Assembly (NCBI GenBank): GCA_965276715.1
Contig: OZ255622.1
Span: 2,542,001-2,606,000, forward strand
Source of the DNA: CAXTPV01 sp965276715
GTDB lineage: Bacteria; Pseudomonadota; Alphaproteobacteria; Acetobacterales; Acetobacteraceae
Length of the DNA: 64,000 nucleotides
Direction of reading: 5' to 3'
Positions within the stretch are counted from its first letter, which is position 1, and each line of letters begins with the position of its first letter. The position numbers and the translations under genes are program-made. Below the pieces are notes generated by a model, which saw only the letters and a program-made list of their open reading frames with translations, was not told the DNA's origin and searched no databases. Shown here in pieces: positions 16,560 through 25,323 of this stretch.

Positions 16560-17681
16560 CTAGCTGCCGGGTGCGACGAGCATGCAGGCCATGGCCTGGT
16601 CGCGGAGGGTGTTGCAGGCCGAGGCGGCGGTCGTGCGGTCGAGGCCGGCGAGGCGGGCGCGGTAGAGCGGGTGGCCGCCGAGGCCGCCGACGGTGGTGAC
16701 CAGGCTGCGCGAGGCGCTCAGGCTCGGCGCCGCCCGTTGCGCCATCGTGGTCGCGAACCGGGCCTCCTCGGGGCGGCCGAAGGCGCCGACCTGGACCGAC
16801 CAGGCGCCCGGCGAGAAATGTGGCGCGGGCTCGGCATAGGCGGTGCGGACGATCGGCCTTGGAGCCGGCGGTGGCGGCGTCATGCCCGACGGCGGCGGGA
16901 GCGCTTCGTAGCGGCCGATCGCAGTCGGGGCCGGCGCGTAGGAGGCGGGCACCACCGCGGGCTCGGTCGCCGGCTCGGGCAGCGCCTCGACGACCGGCGG
17001 CGAGACGCAGGGCGTCGACGGATCGTAGGCGGCGTTCGGATCATGCCAACAGCGCGGATCGGCCGAGGCGGCCGGCGCCGGGGCTGGCTCGGCCTGGGAC
17101 GGCAACGCGGGCTCGGGCTCGGCCTGGGCGACCTCGACCGGCGCGTCCGCGTCGCCGAGATGGGGCGCGATCGAGGCGACGTAGTTCTCCGTCTCGGCCG
17201 GGAGGCCGCCCTGGCCGGCGAGATAATCGTCGACGCGGGCGGGTCCGGCGTTATAGGCGGCGAGGAAGCCCGGCGAACCGTATTTGTCGTACATCTGCCG
17301 GATGTAGGCGGTGCCGGCCATGATGTTGTCGCGCGGGTCGTAGGGATCGCCGCCCAGGTCGTATTGCGCCTGCAGGTCGCCGTAGGTCGCCGGCATGAGC
17401 TGCATCAGCCCCATCGCGCCGGCGCTCGAGGTGATCGGCCGGCCGTCGAGATATTCCTGGCCGCCGGATTCCTGGTGCATCACGGCGCGGATCCAGGGCG
17501 CGGGAACGCCGAAGCGCCGGGAGGCCTCCTCGATATACGGCCCCCAGGGGTCGCCTTCGGGACCGGGCGCGGGATAGGACGATTGCGTCGGGGCGTAGCT
17601 CAGCCGTGCGCGCGGGCCGCCGCACGCGGCCACGGCGCACAGCAGCAGGAACAGACCGGCGCGGACGAACGGTCGGGCCAT
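16560..17681 (-). CDS. lytic transglycosylase (SLT) with C-terminal SPOR domain
   Basis: A 373-residue envelope protein. A signal sequence with a lipobox-like AACGG near residue 20 precedes the SLT domain (about 45-170): catalytic Glu in MHQESGGQEY, then SSAGAMGLMQLMPATYGDL and AAYNAGPARVDDYL, all standard family 1 motifs. A Pro/Ala/Glu-rich linker of about 110 residues leads to a SPOR domain (WSVQVGAFGRPEEARFA) at the end. Transglycosylases cut glycan strands; SPOR domains bind denuded glycan at the division site, so a septal role is likely. Confidence 0.9.
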   Translation of the reverse strand: MARPFVRAGLFLLLCAVAACGGPRARLSYAPTQSSYPAPGPEGDPWGPYIEEASRRFGVPAPWIRAVMHQESGGQEYLDGRPITSSAGAMGLMQLMPATYGDLQAQYDLGGDPYDPRDNIMAGTAYIRQMYDKYGSPGFLAAYNAGPARVDDYLAGQGGLPAETENYVASIAPHLGDADAPVEVAQAEPEPALPSQAEPAPAPAASADPRCWHDPNAAYDPSTPCVSPPVVEALPEPATEPAVVPASYAPAPTAIGRYEALPPPSGMTPPPPAPRPIVRTAYAEPAPHFSPGAWSVQVGAFGRPEEARFATTMAQRAAPSLSASRSLVTTVGGLGGHPLYRARLAGLDRTTAASACNTLRDQAMACMLVAPGS

Positions 17682-17794
17682 CGTGGGCTTCGCACAGAAC
17701 GCTTCATGTCCACCCGGTCGCGGTCGAACTTCAAGTCCGATGTGAAGGAAGGGTCGGAACCGGGTTATTACGTGGCGTGCGCGCCACGATGGGC

Positions 17795-19219
17795 TCAGAG
17801 CAGGCTCTGGGCGTGTCTGAGGTCGGTGACGAAGGCCGCGTATTCCCGGGCCTTCGACTCCACGTCCGGCAGGCGCAGCAGGTAGGACGGGTGCACGGTG
17901 ACGAAGACCTGGCTGTTGCCGTCATGCGCGATCGGGCGGCCGCGCTCGCGCGAGATCGTCACCGCCCGGCCGAGCACCGCGCGCGCGGCGGTGGCGCCGA
18001 GCAGGACGGTGACCGCCGGTTTGATCGCGCGGCGTTCCGCCTCGAGCCAGCCGGCGCAGGCGACGATGTCGGTCGTGTCGGGCTTCTGGTGGATGCGCCG
18101 TTTGCCGCGTGGCTCGAATTTGAAGTGCTTGACCGCGTTGGTGACGTAGACGTCGCGGCGGTCGATGCCGGCTTCCTTGATCGCGCGGTCGAGGATCTGC
18201 CCGGCGGGCCCGACGAAGGGGCGGCCGACGAGGTCCTCCTGGTCGCCGGGCTGCTCGCCCACCATCATCATGCGCGCGGTCTCGGGTCCCTCGCCGAACA
18301 CGGTCTGGGTCGCGGGCTCCCAGAGCGGGCAGCGCCGGCAGTCGGCGGCCTCCCGCGCGAGCGCCGCGATCGCGCCCGCTGGCTCTGCGCCTGGATCGAC
18401 TGGCTCGGGGCGGCGCGTCTCGGCGCGCGTGCGCGGGGCTGCTTGCTGGTCGACCATGGTCGCGGTCCTTTCGGCGGCTGAGCGGATCAGGTCCGGAATC
18501 GCTGCCGCCTCGGGCAGGTTGCGCCAGTATTTCCTGGGCATCTCGGAGCGCATCGCGGCGGTCTTCAGGCGGGCGGGATTGAAGATGCTGCTGAAATAGG
18601 CGCGCCAGTAGCGTTCGAGCGCGTCGTCGTCGGGCACGTCCGCGGGCGAGGCGCCGGGGCCGAACTCGGTGGCCTCGCCCGTCCAGTGCAGGGTCCGGTA
18701 CGGGGTCAGGATCGAGAACCGCATGGTCGCGAAGCGACGGACGAAGAAGCCGGCGTTCGCTTCGACGATGAAGTGGTCGGGCTCGAAGAAGGCGACGTGG
18801 CGCGCGCCGTCCGGCTCCTGGACCTCGCGGAAGCGGACGAAGGCGCGCATCTTGTGGGTGTCGCGCCGCACCGACTGGGCGAGACGGAACGCGCGATGCA
18901 CCGCGGGATCGGTGACCTGCGCCGCCAGTTGCTTTTCGCCGCGATGGGCGCGCCAGATCAGCCCGTAGAGCAGCGAGAACCGCTCGGGCGCGCTCGCCTG
19001 GATGACGGTCTGGGCGAGGTCGACGAGCGGGCGCGGGACGGTGAAGGTCGATGGCGCCCGGGGCGCGGCCGAGGGCGCCGGCGCGCCCGCGAACAGGTCG
19101 TCGGGCTGGCCCACGGACCAGACCACGTCCTCCGGCGGCACCTCGTCCAGCGCCAGGCCGCGAGCGGCCTCGCGCCAGCCGTCGAAATCGACCTCGTGGG
19201 CGAGGCTGACGGAGGGCAA
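17795..19219 (-). CDS. DUF4130-UdgX fusion: uracil-DNA-binding glycosylase-like repair protein
   Basis: A 474-residue fusion. The N-terminal half (about 1-245) is the DUF4130/TIGR03915 domain (LAHEVDFDGWREAARGL, MPRKYWRNLPEA). The C-terminal half is a UdgX-type UDG: CRRCPLW, then motif GEQPGDQED, then the UdgX-specific loop KRRIHQKP with the His (about residue 377) that in UdgX links covalently to the abasic site, and HPSYLL. Start is TTG directly after the TAG stop of the radical SAM gene, so the two are tightly linked. A putative LexA box precedes the pair. It likely acts in DNA-damage processing. Confidence 0.88.
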   Translation of the reverse strand: MPSVSLAHEVDFDGWREAARGLALDEVPPEDVVWSVGQPDDLFAGAPAPSAAPRAPSTFTVPRPLVDLAQTVIQASAPERFSLLYGLIWRAHRGEKQLAAQVTDPAVHRAFRLAQSVRRDTHKMRAFVRFREVQEPDGARHVAFFEPDHFIVEANAGFFVRRFATMRFSILTPYRTLHWTGEATEFGPGASPADVPDDDALERYWRAYFSSIFNPARLKTAAMRSEMPRKYWRNLPEAAAIPDLIRSAAERTATMVDQQAAPRTRAETRRPEPVDPGAEPAGAIAALAREAADCRRCPLWEPATQTVFGEGPETARMMMVGEQPGDQEDLVGRPFVGPAGQILDRAIKEAGIDRRDVYVTNAVKHFKFEPRGKRRIHQKPDTTDIVACAGWLEAERRAIKPAVTVLLGATAARAVLGRAVTISRERGRPIAHDGNSQVFVTVHPSYLLRLPDVESKAREYAAFVTDLRHAQSLL

Positions 19220-20449
19220 CTAGAGCAGCATCATCTGGGCGCCCTTCGGCGCCAGCGTGCGGCGGAGTGCCGCGCTGTCGATATCGCGGCTCGGTCGATG
19301 GTCGGCGGCGAGGATGAAGGGGGCGAGCTTGGCGATCGACAGGCGCAGCCTGGCGAGGTCGTCGGTGCGCAGGCGACGATGCCGGCGCGCGGCGATGATC
19401 CGGTCGACCGACTTGACCCCCAGCCCGGGCACGCGCAGCAGCGCCTCGCGGTTTGCCGTGTTGACGTCGACCGGGAATCGGTCGCGGTGATCGAGCGCCC
19501 AGGCGAGCTTGGGGTCGATCGCGAGCGGCAGGTTGCCGTCATCGCCGGTCGGCAGCTCGCCAAGCCCGAAGCCGTAGAATCGCAGCAGCCAGTCGGCCTG
19601 GTAGAGACGATGCTCGCGCAGCAGCGGTGCCGGCTTGGCGGGCAAGGTGGCACTCGCGTCCGGGATCGGGCTGAAGGCGGAATAATAGACGCGCTTGAGG
19701 CCGTAGCCGGCATAGAGGTTGGTGCTCATCCCGAGGATGGTGGCGTCGGTGCTGTCGTCGGCGCCGACGATCACCTGGGTGCTCTGGCCGGCCGGCGCGA
19801 AACGCTGTGGTGCGGCACCCTTGTGCCCCTTGCGGTCGCGCGAGGCGTCGATCGCCGCCCGCATGCGGCCCATCGAGCGGCGGATGCCGGGCAGGTCCTT
19901 CTCGGGGGCCAGCGCGTGCAGCGCGCCCTCGGTCGGCAGCTCGACATTGATCGACAGCCGGTCGGCCCAGCGTCCCGCCTCGGCCAGCAGGCCCGGGTCG
20001 GCGTCGGGGATCGTCTTGAGATGGATGTAGCCGCGAAACCCGTGGGTCAGCCGCAAGGTGCGGGCGACGTCGACCACGCGCTCCATCGTGTAGTCGGGAT
20101 CGCGGATGATGCCCGACGACAGGAACAGGCCCTCGATGCAGTTGCGGCGGTAGAAGCCCAGCGTCAGCCGGACGATTTCGTCGACGGTGAAACGCGCGCG
20201 CTGGACGTTCGAGGAGCGTCGGTTGATGCAGTAGGCGCATTCATAGATGCAGGAATTGGTCAGCAGGATTTTCAGCAGCGAGATGCAGCGCCCGTCGGGG
20301 GCGTAGGCGTGGCAGATGCCCATCCCCTCGGTCGAGCCGATCCCGTCGGTCTTGCCCTTGGAGTGGCGCTTGTCGGTGCCGCTCGAGGCGCAGGACGCGT
20401 CGTATTTCGCGGCGTCGGCGAGAATCTCGAGTTTTTCGAGCAGTTCCAT
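19220..20449 (-). CDS. putative DNA modification/repair radical SAM protein (TIGR03916 type)
   Basis: A 409-residue radical SAM enzyme. The cluster-binding motif is CIYECAYC near residue 70, and YSAFSPIPDA further on is typical of this family. The C-terminus carries a helix-hairpin-helix DNA-binding segment (VNTANREALLRVPGLGVKSVDRIIAAR) near 325-355. The family pairs with DUF4130/UdgX genes, as here, but its reaction is unknown. Eleven bases upstream of the ATG lies a match to the alphaproteobacterial LexA box, suggesting SOS induction. Confidence 0.88.
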   Translation of the reverse strand: MELLEKLEILADAAKYDASCASSGTDKRHSKGKTDGIGSTEGMGICHAYAPDGRCISLLKILLTNSCIYECAYCINRRSSNVQRARFTVDEIVRLTLGFYRRNCIEGLFLSSGIIRDPDYTMERVVDVARTLRLTHGFRGYIHLKTIPDADPGLLAEAGRWADRLSINVELPTEGALHALAPEKDLPGIRRSMGRMRAAIDASRDRKGHKGAAPQRFAPAGQSTQVIVGADDSTDATILGMSTNLYAGYGLKRVYYSAFSPIPDASATLPAKPAPLLREHRLYQADWLLRFYGFGLGELPTGDDGNLPLAIDPKLAWALDHRDRFPVDVNTANREALLRVPGLGVKSVDRIIAARRHRRLRTDDLARLRLSIAKLAPFILAADHRPSRDIDSAALRRTLAPKGAQMMLL

Positions 20450-20452
20450 GAC

Positions 20453-20474
20453 GGGAACAGTTCCCGGCTTGTTC
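20453..20474 (-). promoter_or_regulatory. LexA (SOS) box GTTC-N7-GTTC upstream of radical SAM/UdgX operon
   Basis: On the plus strand GTTCCCGGCTTGTTC (20460-20474) is an exact match to the established alphaproteobacterial LexA consensus GTTC-N7-GTTC. It overlaps a second palindrome, GGGAAC-A-GTTCCC (20453-20465). Both are within 25 bases of the radical SAM start codon, where a repressor would block initiation. Confidence 0.72.
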
Positions 20475-20517
20475 TCCCCGCGTCAAGTGCGGGGCGGGCT
20501 CAAGTGCGAAGCGGGGC

Positions 20518-21114
20518 TCAGGTCGCGTTCGCGTCCGGGCTCGCGAGCATCCGCTGCGGCAGCCAGACATTGGTCACCTGCCAGCCACGGCCGCCGAAGA
20601 CCATGCGCACCCGGACGGGCGGCTGGCGCGGATCGTCGCTGACACGAAGCAGCGCCTGGAAGCTTTTCGGACCGGTGAAGAACGCCCAGGCCAGCATCCG
20701 CCGCGCCTGGCCGATGGTGGTGCTGGAATGGGATGGGCCGGTCCCGAACATGGCCTCGACATGCTCGGGATCGCAATCCTCGTCGACGACGTTGGAGACG
20801 GCGGTCTTGGCGAAGCTCGCGCCGAACTCGGGCAGCTCGTCGCTGCCGGCTCCGGTCGAGAGGCTGGCGGGCTTGACCGCCTGTGTCGTGGCGGCGGGTG
20901 CGCCGACCGCGCTCGACAATTCCTGCTTGAGGCCGTTGCGAACGCCGGCCCAGTCGATGTCGGCGCGAAGGGACACGAGATCGTGCGCGCGGAAGGCGAC
21001 GCTCATACGCCAGAGCGCCACGTAGGGGGAGACGGCGTAGACGATGACGAAGGTGGCGATGACCAGGGCCACGGAGACGCCGTATCTGGCCGCTCGATCC
21101 CGTTGGCGCACCAT
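20518..21114 (-). CDS. DUF2939 family membrane-anchored protein
   Basis: A 198-residue protein with one N-terminal membrane segment (VSVALVIATFVIVYAVSPYVALW, residues about 12-34), then the DUF2939 pattern (MSVAFRAHDLVSLRADIDWAGVRNGLKQEL) and a C-terminal WAFFTGPKSFQALLRV region. The family has no assigned function. The ATG at 21114 is chosen over a GTG 15 bases upstream because TGGGGGAC is correctly spaced before it. Confidence 0.78.
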   Translation of the reverse strand: MVRQRDRAARYGVSVALVIATFVIVYAVSPYVALWRMSVAFRAHDLVSLRADIDWAGVRNGLKQELSSAVGAPAATTQAVKPASLSTGAGSDELPEFGASFAKTAVSNVVDEDCDPEHVEAMFGTGPSHSSTTIGQARRMLAWAFFTGPKSFQALLRVSDDPRQPPVRVRMVFGGRGWQVTNVWLPQRMLASPDANAT

Positions 21115-21186
21115 TGCCCAGTCCCCCACACCCCAGCGCAGTTGAACATGAACCTGGGAGATGAACGCAAGTTGAATGCGCGGGTT

Positions 21187-21915
21187 CTACACGATTGTCT
21201 TGCCGGCGGCGGAATCCATCCAGGCGGCGTGGCCCTTGGCCCGCAGCGCGCAGGCCGGACAGGTGCCGCAGCCGCGACCCCAGTCGTGACGCGGTTGCCT
21301 CGCGCCGAGATAGCAGGTGTGGGTTTCCTCGCGGATCAGGTCGACGAGCGCAGGGCCGCCGAGACGGGCGGCGAGCGCCCAGGTCTCGGCCTTGTCGAGC
21401 CACATCAGCGGCGTCTCGATCACCACCCGGCGGTCGGTGCCGAGATTGAGCGCCACCTGCAGCGCCTTGAGCGTGTCGTCGCGGCAATCCGGATAGCCGG
21501 AGAAGTCGGTCTCGCACATGCCGCCGACCAGGCGGGTGATGCCGCGCCGATAGGCCAGCGCGGCGGCATAGGTGAGGAACAGCAGGTTGCGGCCGGGAAC
21601 GAACGTGCTCGGCAGGCCCTCCGCGGTCGCGCGGATCTCGATGTCGGCCGTCATCGCGGTGGCACCAAGGGCGCCCAGGCCGGCCTCGATGTCGAGCAGG
21701 TGATCGGCGCCGAGCTTGCCGGGATAGGCGCCGGCGAGGCGGTCGCGGATCACCGGCCGGCAGTCGAGCTCGACCCGGTGGCGCTGACCGTAGAAGAAGC
21801 CGAGCGTTTCGACGGTGCCGTAGCGATCGAGCGCCCAGGCGAGGCAGGTGGTGCTGTCCTGGCCGCCGGAGAACAGGACGAGGGCCTTGGCGGATCGTTC
21901 GAGCGCACCCCTCAT
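21187..21915 (-). CDS. queC: 7-cyano-7-deazaguanine synthase
   Basis: A 242-residue PP-loop ATPase that turns 7-carboxy-7-deazaguanine into preQ0 for queuosine synthesis. The PP-loop is LFSGGQDSTT near residue 14; FVPGRNLLFLTYAAALAY near 105 and a C-terminal zinc-binding set (CGTCPACALRAKG with an earlier CYLG) are diagnostic. Other queuosine genes are not nearby. The gene is divergent from the ThiF/MoeB gene, whose start lies 31 bases away. Confidence 0.93.
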   Translation of the reverse strand: MRGALERSAKALVLFSGGQDSTTCLAWALDRYGTVETLGFFYGQRHRVELDCRPVIRDRLAGAYPGKLGADHLLDIEAGLGALGATAMTADIEIRATAEGLPSTFVPGRNLLFLTYAAALAYRRGITRLVGGMCETDFSGYPDCRDDTLKALQVALNLGTDRRVVIETPLMWLDKAETWALAARLGGPALVDLIREETHTCYLGARQPRHDWGRGCGTCPACALRAKGHAAWMDSAAGKTIV

Positions 21916-21946
21916 GTCGTCTCCGGTCGCGTCTTATCTGCATTCC

Positions 21947-22762
21947 ATGGATGAAGAGTTCACCGAAAGCGAGATCCAGCGCTACGCCCGGCACATCCTG
22001 CTGCCCGAACTGGGCGGCGAGGGTCAGGCGAAACTGAGGCGGGCGCGGGTGCTGGTGGTGGGGGCCGGCGGCCTGGGTTCGCCGCTGGCACTCTATCTGG
22101 CGGCCGCCGGCATCGGCACGATCGGACTGGTGGACGACGACCGGCTGGAATTGTCGAACCTGCAGCGGCAGGTGCTGCACGATACCGCGTCGATCGGACG
22201 CAACAAGGCCGAGAGCGGCCGCGACCGGATCGCGCTGCTCAATCCGGAGGTCAGGACGGAGGTGCATCCGGTCCGGCTCGACGCCGGCAACGCGGCCGAT
22301 CTGGTCGGGCGCTACGATCTGGTGTGCGACGGGACCGACAATTTCGCGACCCGGTTCCTGCTCGCCGACGCCTGCGCGCTGGGCGCGCGCACGCTGATCT
22401 CGGCGGCGGTGCTGCGGTTCGAGGGACAGCTCTCGACCTTCGCGCCGCATCGCGGCGGCCCATGCTATCGCTGTCTGCATCCGGAGCCGCCGCCGCCCGG
22501 CCTGGTCCCGTCCTGCGCGGAGGCCGGCATCCTGGGCGCGGTGACCGGCGTGATGGGCTGCCTGCAGGCGACGGAGGCGATCAAGGAGATCGCCGGGATC
22601 GGCGAGAGCCTGGCCGGCCGGCTGCTGCTGTGGGACGCGCTGGCGAGCCGCATGCGCACGATCGTCCTGCCGCGCGACCCGGATTGCGCGTTGTGCGGGC
22701 CGTCGCCGCGCATCCGCGATTTGTCGGCGCACGCAGCTTCGGTGGCGGCCCCGCGCGCTTGA
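21947..22762 (+). CDS. ThiF/MoeB-type adenylyltransferase (E1-like)
   Basis: A 271-residue enzyme that adenylates the C-terminal Gly of a ubiquitin-like sulfur carrier (ThiS or MoaD). Features: YARHILLPELGGEGQAKL at the start, nucleotide loop VVGAGGLGSPLALYLAAAGIG, catalytic Asp in VCDGTDNFATRFL, and two zinc CxxC pairs (CYRC and CALC). MDEEFTESEIQRY at 21947 is chosen as start; an upstream ATG at 21914 overlaps queC. There is no rhodanese domain, so it is MoeB- or ThiF-like; which one cannot be settled from context. Confidence 0.88.
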   Translation: MDEEFTESEIQRYARHILLPELGGEGQAKLRRARVLVVGAGGLGSPLALYLAAAGIGTIGLVDDDRLELSNLQRQVLHDTASIGRNKAESGRDRIALLNPEVRTEVHPVRLDAGNAADLVGRYDLVCDGTDNFATRFLLADACALGARTLISAAVLRFEGQLSTFAPHRGGPCYRCLHPEPPPPGLVPSCAEAGILGAVTGVMGCLQATEAIKEIAGIGESLAGRLLLWDALASRMRTIVLPRDPDCALCGPSPRIRDLSAHAASVAAPRA

Positions 22763-22794
22763 CGGGCCTCGAACCGGGCGGCAGGCATCGGCGC

Positions 22795-23508
22795 ATGATC
22801 CGAACGCGCATGATCGCCGCCGTTGTCGCCCTCTCGTCGGGCGCCCAGGCCCAGACCCCGGCGCGGACCCAGACCCATGCGCCGGCCGTCGCGCACCATC
22901 ATGCGCATCATCGCCATGCGGCGCATGCGCACCCGGCGCGTCACGCCGCGCACGCGCCGGTGCACCACGAGGCGGCCACGCCGCCGGTCGTGGCGCCGGT
23001 CAAGCCGGCGCCGCCTCCGCCGCCGCCGGTCGGATCGGTGACCGGGCTCGCCTTGCCGCGGTTCGCGTCGTTCCGGTCCGAGGAGGTCAACATGCGAAGC
23101 GGGCCCGGCACGCGCTACCCGATCCAGTGGGTCTACAAGCGGCGCGACCTGCCGGTGGAGATCGAGCGCGAGTTCGATGTGTGGCGGCTCGTCGAGACCG
23201 ACGACGGCACCAAGGGCTGGGTGCACCAGGCGACGCTGATCGGCAACCGCACCTTCATCGCGCTCGCCGCGACCGGCCCCGGCGAGACGGCGAGCGCGGG
23301 CGATCTCGCCAGCGCGCAGACGATCAGGACAGCCGCCTCGGCGGGTGCCGCGGCCGCGGCCTACCTCAAGCCGGGCGTGATCGGCCATGTCGTCGCGTGC
23401 GACGCCGGATCGGACTGGTGCCGGGTGGAGGTGCACGGAACGACCGGCTTCCTGCAGCGGCGGGCGATGTGGGGGCTGCTGCCGGGCGAGGTCGTGGCCG
23501 CCCACTGA
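22795..23508 (+). CDS. exported SH3-domain protein with His-rich segment
   Basis: A 237-residue protein. The signal peptide ends GAQAQ near residue 20. Residues about 25-65 are extremely rich in His, Ala and Pro (HHHAHHRHAAHAHPARHAAH), suggesting metal binding or a flexible spacer. A Pro stretch precedes a bacterial SH3 region: FRSEEVNMRSGPGTRYPIQW, then a second repeat around AYLKPGVIGHVVAC and WCRVEVHGTTGFLQRRAMWG. Such proteins bind peptidoglycan or act as envelope adaptors. The ATG at 22795 or 22810 may be used. Confidence 0.8.
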   Translation: MIRTRMIAAVVALSSGAQAQTPARTQTHAPAVAHHHAHHRHAAHAHPARHAAHAPVHHEAATPPVVAPVKPAPPPPPPVGSVTGLALPRFASFRSEEVNMRSGPGTRYPIQWVYKRRDLPVEIEREFDVWRLVETDDGTKGWVHQATLIGNRTFIALAATGPGETASAGDLASAQTIRTAASAGAAAAAYLKPGVIGHVVACDAGSDWCRVEVHGTTGFLQRRAMWGLLPGEVVAAH

Positions 23509-23554
23509 CGCCATCGATCCGCGACACGCTGTCGGATGGCCGCGAGCGCCCAAT

Positions 23555-25312
23555 ATGACGGCGGCGGCCTACGGCAGACGCATCGGTCGAAGGATCACAC
23601 GACACGTCATGCCTGCCCGCTCGCGGATGTTCCTGCTGGTGATCCCGGCACTGCTGACGACGCTGCTGGCGACCACGGTCTCGACCGCGGTCCTGCACCC
23701 GCCTTCGCGTCCGGCCTCGGCGGTCGTGGCGTTGCTGCTCGCGATCGGGTTCGCCCGGATGGCCCTGACCGCGTGCGGCGTGCTGCTCGGGCTTCGTGCC
23801 GGGTGCGGTGACACGGCGCTGCCCGATACGGCACCGGGGCCGATCAGGACCGCGCTCGTCGTCCCGATCCACAACGAAGCGCCGGCGGGGATCGCGCTGG
23901 CGATCGACGTGATGGCGGACGCCCTCCGCCAGGCTGACGGGATCGCGATCTTCATCCTGAGCGACACGCAGGATCCGCTTCTGGTCGCGGCCGAGGCGGA
24001 CCGGTTCAAGCCGCATGGCACGACGCGGTCCGGCATCGCGGTGCACTACCGGCGACGGAAGTCCAATGCCGGACGCAAGGCGGGCAACATCGGCGAGTTC
24101 TGCCGTCACGCCGGCCTTGCCTACGACTTCGCGATCGTGCTGGACGCGGACAGCCTGATGACGGGCGACGCGATCCGCCGGCTGGTCGCGTCGATCAGCG
24201 CCGCGCCGCGCATGGCGCTGATCCAGTCCGTCACCTATCCGGCCGGTGGCCGCACCTTGTTCGGCCGGATGCAGCAGTTCGCGGCTCGGCTGAACACGCC
24301 GCTCGCGGTCGCGGGACAGCATGCCTGGCAGGGCCCGCACGGCACGTTCTGGGGTCACAACGCCATCCTCCGCCTGGCTCCGTTCACCGCGCACGCCGAA
24401 CTCCCGGTGCTGCGGGGACGTCCGCCGATGGGCGGCGAGGTGCTGTGTCACGACACGATCGAGGCCGCACTCCTGTTGCGTGCCGGCTGGCAGGTCGGCA
24501 TGGCGCCGGGGATCGCCGGCTCCTACGAGACCACGCCGAGCAACCTGGTCGACCATCTCGCGCGCGAACGACGCTGGTGCCAGGGCAATCTGCAGCATCT
24601 GCGGCTGATCGGGGCCGAACGGTTGGTGCCGGCATCGAGGCTGCACATCCTGATCGGCATTCTCCACTACCTGTCCGCGCCAGCCGCCTTGGCCCTCAGC
24701 GTCCTTCTGCTGTCCGGTGCCGGGATCGGAACGCACAAGCTGCCGGCGCATCTGGCCGCGGTTTCGGAATGGCTGACGCTGCTGCTCCTGTTCGGACCGA
24801 GGCTCGCGTCGCTGGCGCGCGGCCTGGTCGTGCCCGGCGCCGCCGAGGGGTTCGGCGGTCGCGCCCGCATGGTCGCGAGCGCGCTCGCCGAACAATGCGC
24901 CACCACCCTGACCGCCCCGATCTTCATGGTCTCGGTGAGCGGCTTCGTCCTCTCGACCTTCGCCGGACGTGTCGTCCGCTGGGACAGCCCCGCGCGTGGT
25001 GACCGGCCTCTGAGCTGGCGCGAGGCGTGGCGGCATTTCCGATGGCACACCGCGATCGGGATCGGCGCTGTGCTCGCCGCCTGGTCGTCGCACCCCGCGT
25101 CGCTGCCGTATGTGGCGCCGCTGGTCGCGGGACTGGTGTTGTCGGTGCCGCTCGCGGTCTGTTCGGGGAGCGTGCGCCTCGGCGCGCTGGCCCGGCGGCT
25201 CGGATTGTTCCTGACGGAGGACGAGCGGACGCCGGCGGCCGAACTTGCCGCATTGCTGGCAGGGGAGCCCGCTCCGGCCGCGCGCGGCCAAGGTCTGGCG
25301 GCCGCGGAGTAG
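23555..25312 (+). CDS. MdoH/OpgH-like glucan biosynthesis glucosyltransferase
   Basis: A 585-residue membrane glycosyltransferase (GT2). Two membrane segments near the N-terminus (about 30-50 and 58-80) are followed by the catalytic domain: ALVVPIHNEAP, VLDADSLMTG (DxD), HDTIEAALLLRAGW and the RRWCQGN motif. Further membrane helices follow from about residue 360. OpgH proteins polymerise beta-1,2 glucan backbones of periplasmic glucans, important for osmotic adaptation. The MdoG partner is absent from the window. The start at 23555 is preferred; earlier frame codons are shadow of the SH3 gene. Confidence 0.85.
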   Translation: MTAAAYGRRIGRRITRHVMPARSRMFLLVIPALLTTLLATTVSTAVLHPPSRPASAVVALLLAIGFARMALTACGVLLGLRAGCGDTALPDTAPGPIRTALVVPIHNEAPAGIALAIDVMADALRQADGIAIFILSDTQDPLLVAAEADRFKPHGTTRSGIAVHYRRRKSNAGRKAGNIGEFCRHAGLAYDFAIVLDADSLMTGDAIRRLVASISAAPRMALIQSVTYPAGGRTLFGRMQQFAARLNTPLAVAGQHAWQGPHGTFWGHNAILRLAPFTAHAELPVLRGRPPMGGEVLCHDTIEAALLLRAGWQVGMAPGIAGSYETTPSNLVDHLARERRWCQGNLQHLRLIGAERLVPASRLHILIGILHYLSAPAALALSVLLLSGAGIGTHKLPAHLAAVSEWLTLLLLFGPRLASLARGLVVPGAAEGFGGRARMVASALAEQCATTLTAPIFMVSVSGFVLSTFAGRVVRWDSPARGDRPLSWREAWRHFRWHTAIGIGAVLAAWSSHPASLPYVAPLVAGLVLSVPLAVCSGSVRLGALARRLGLFLTEDERTPAAELAALLAGEPAPAARGQGLAAAE

Positions 25313-25323
25313 CGCGATCCCGG

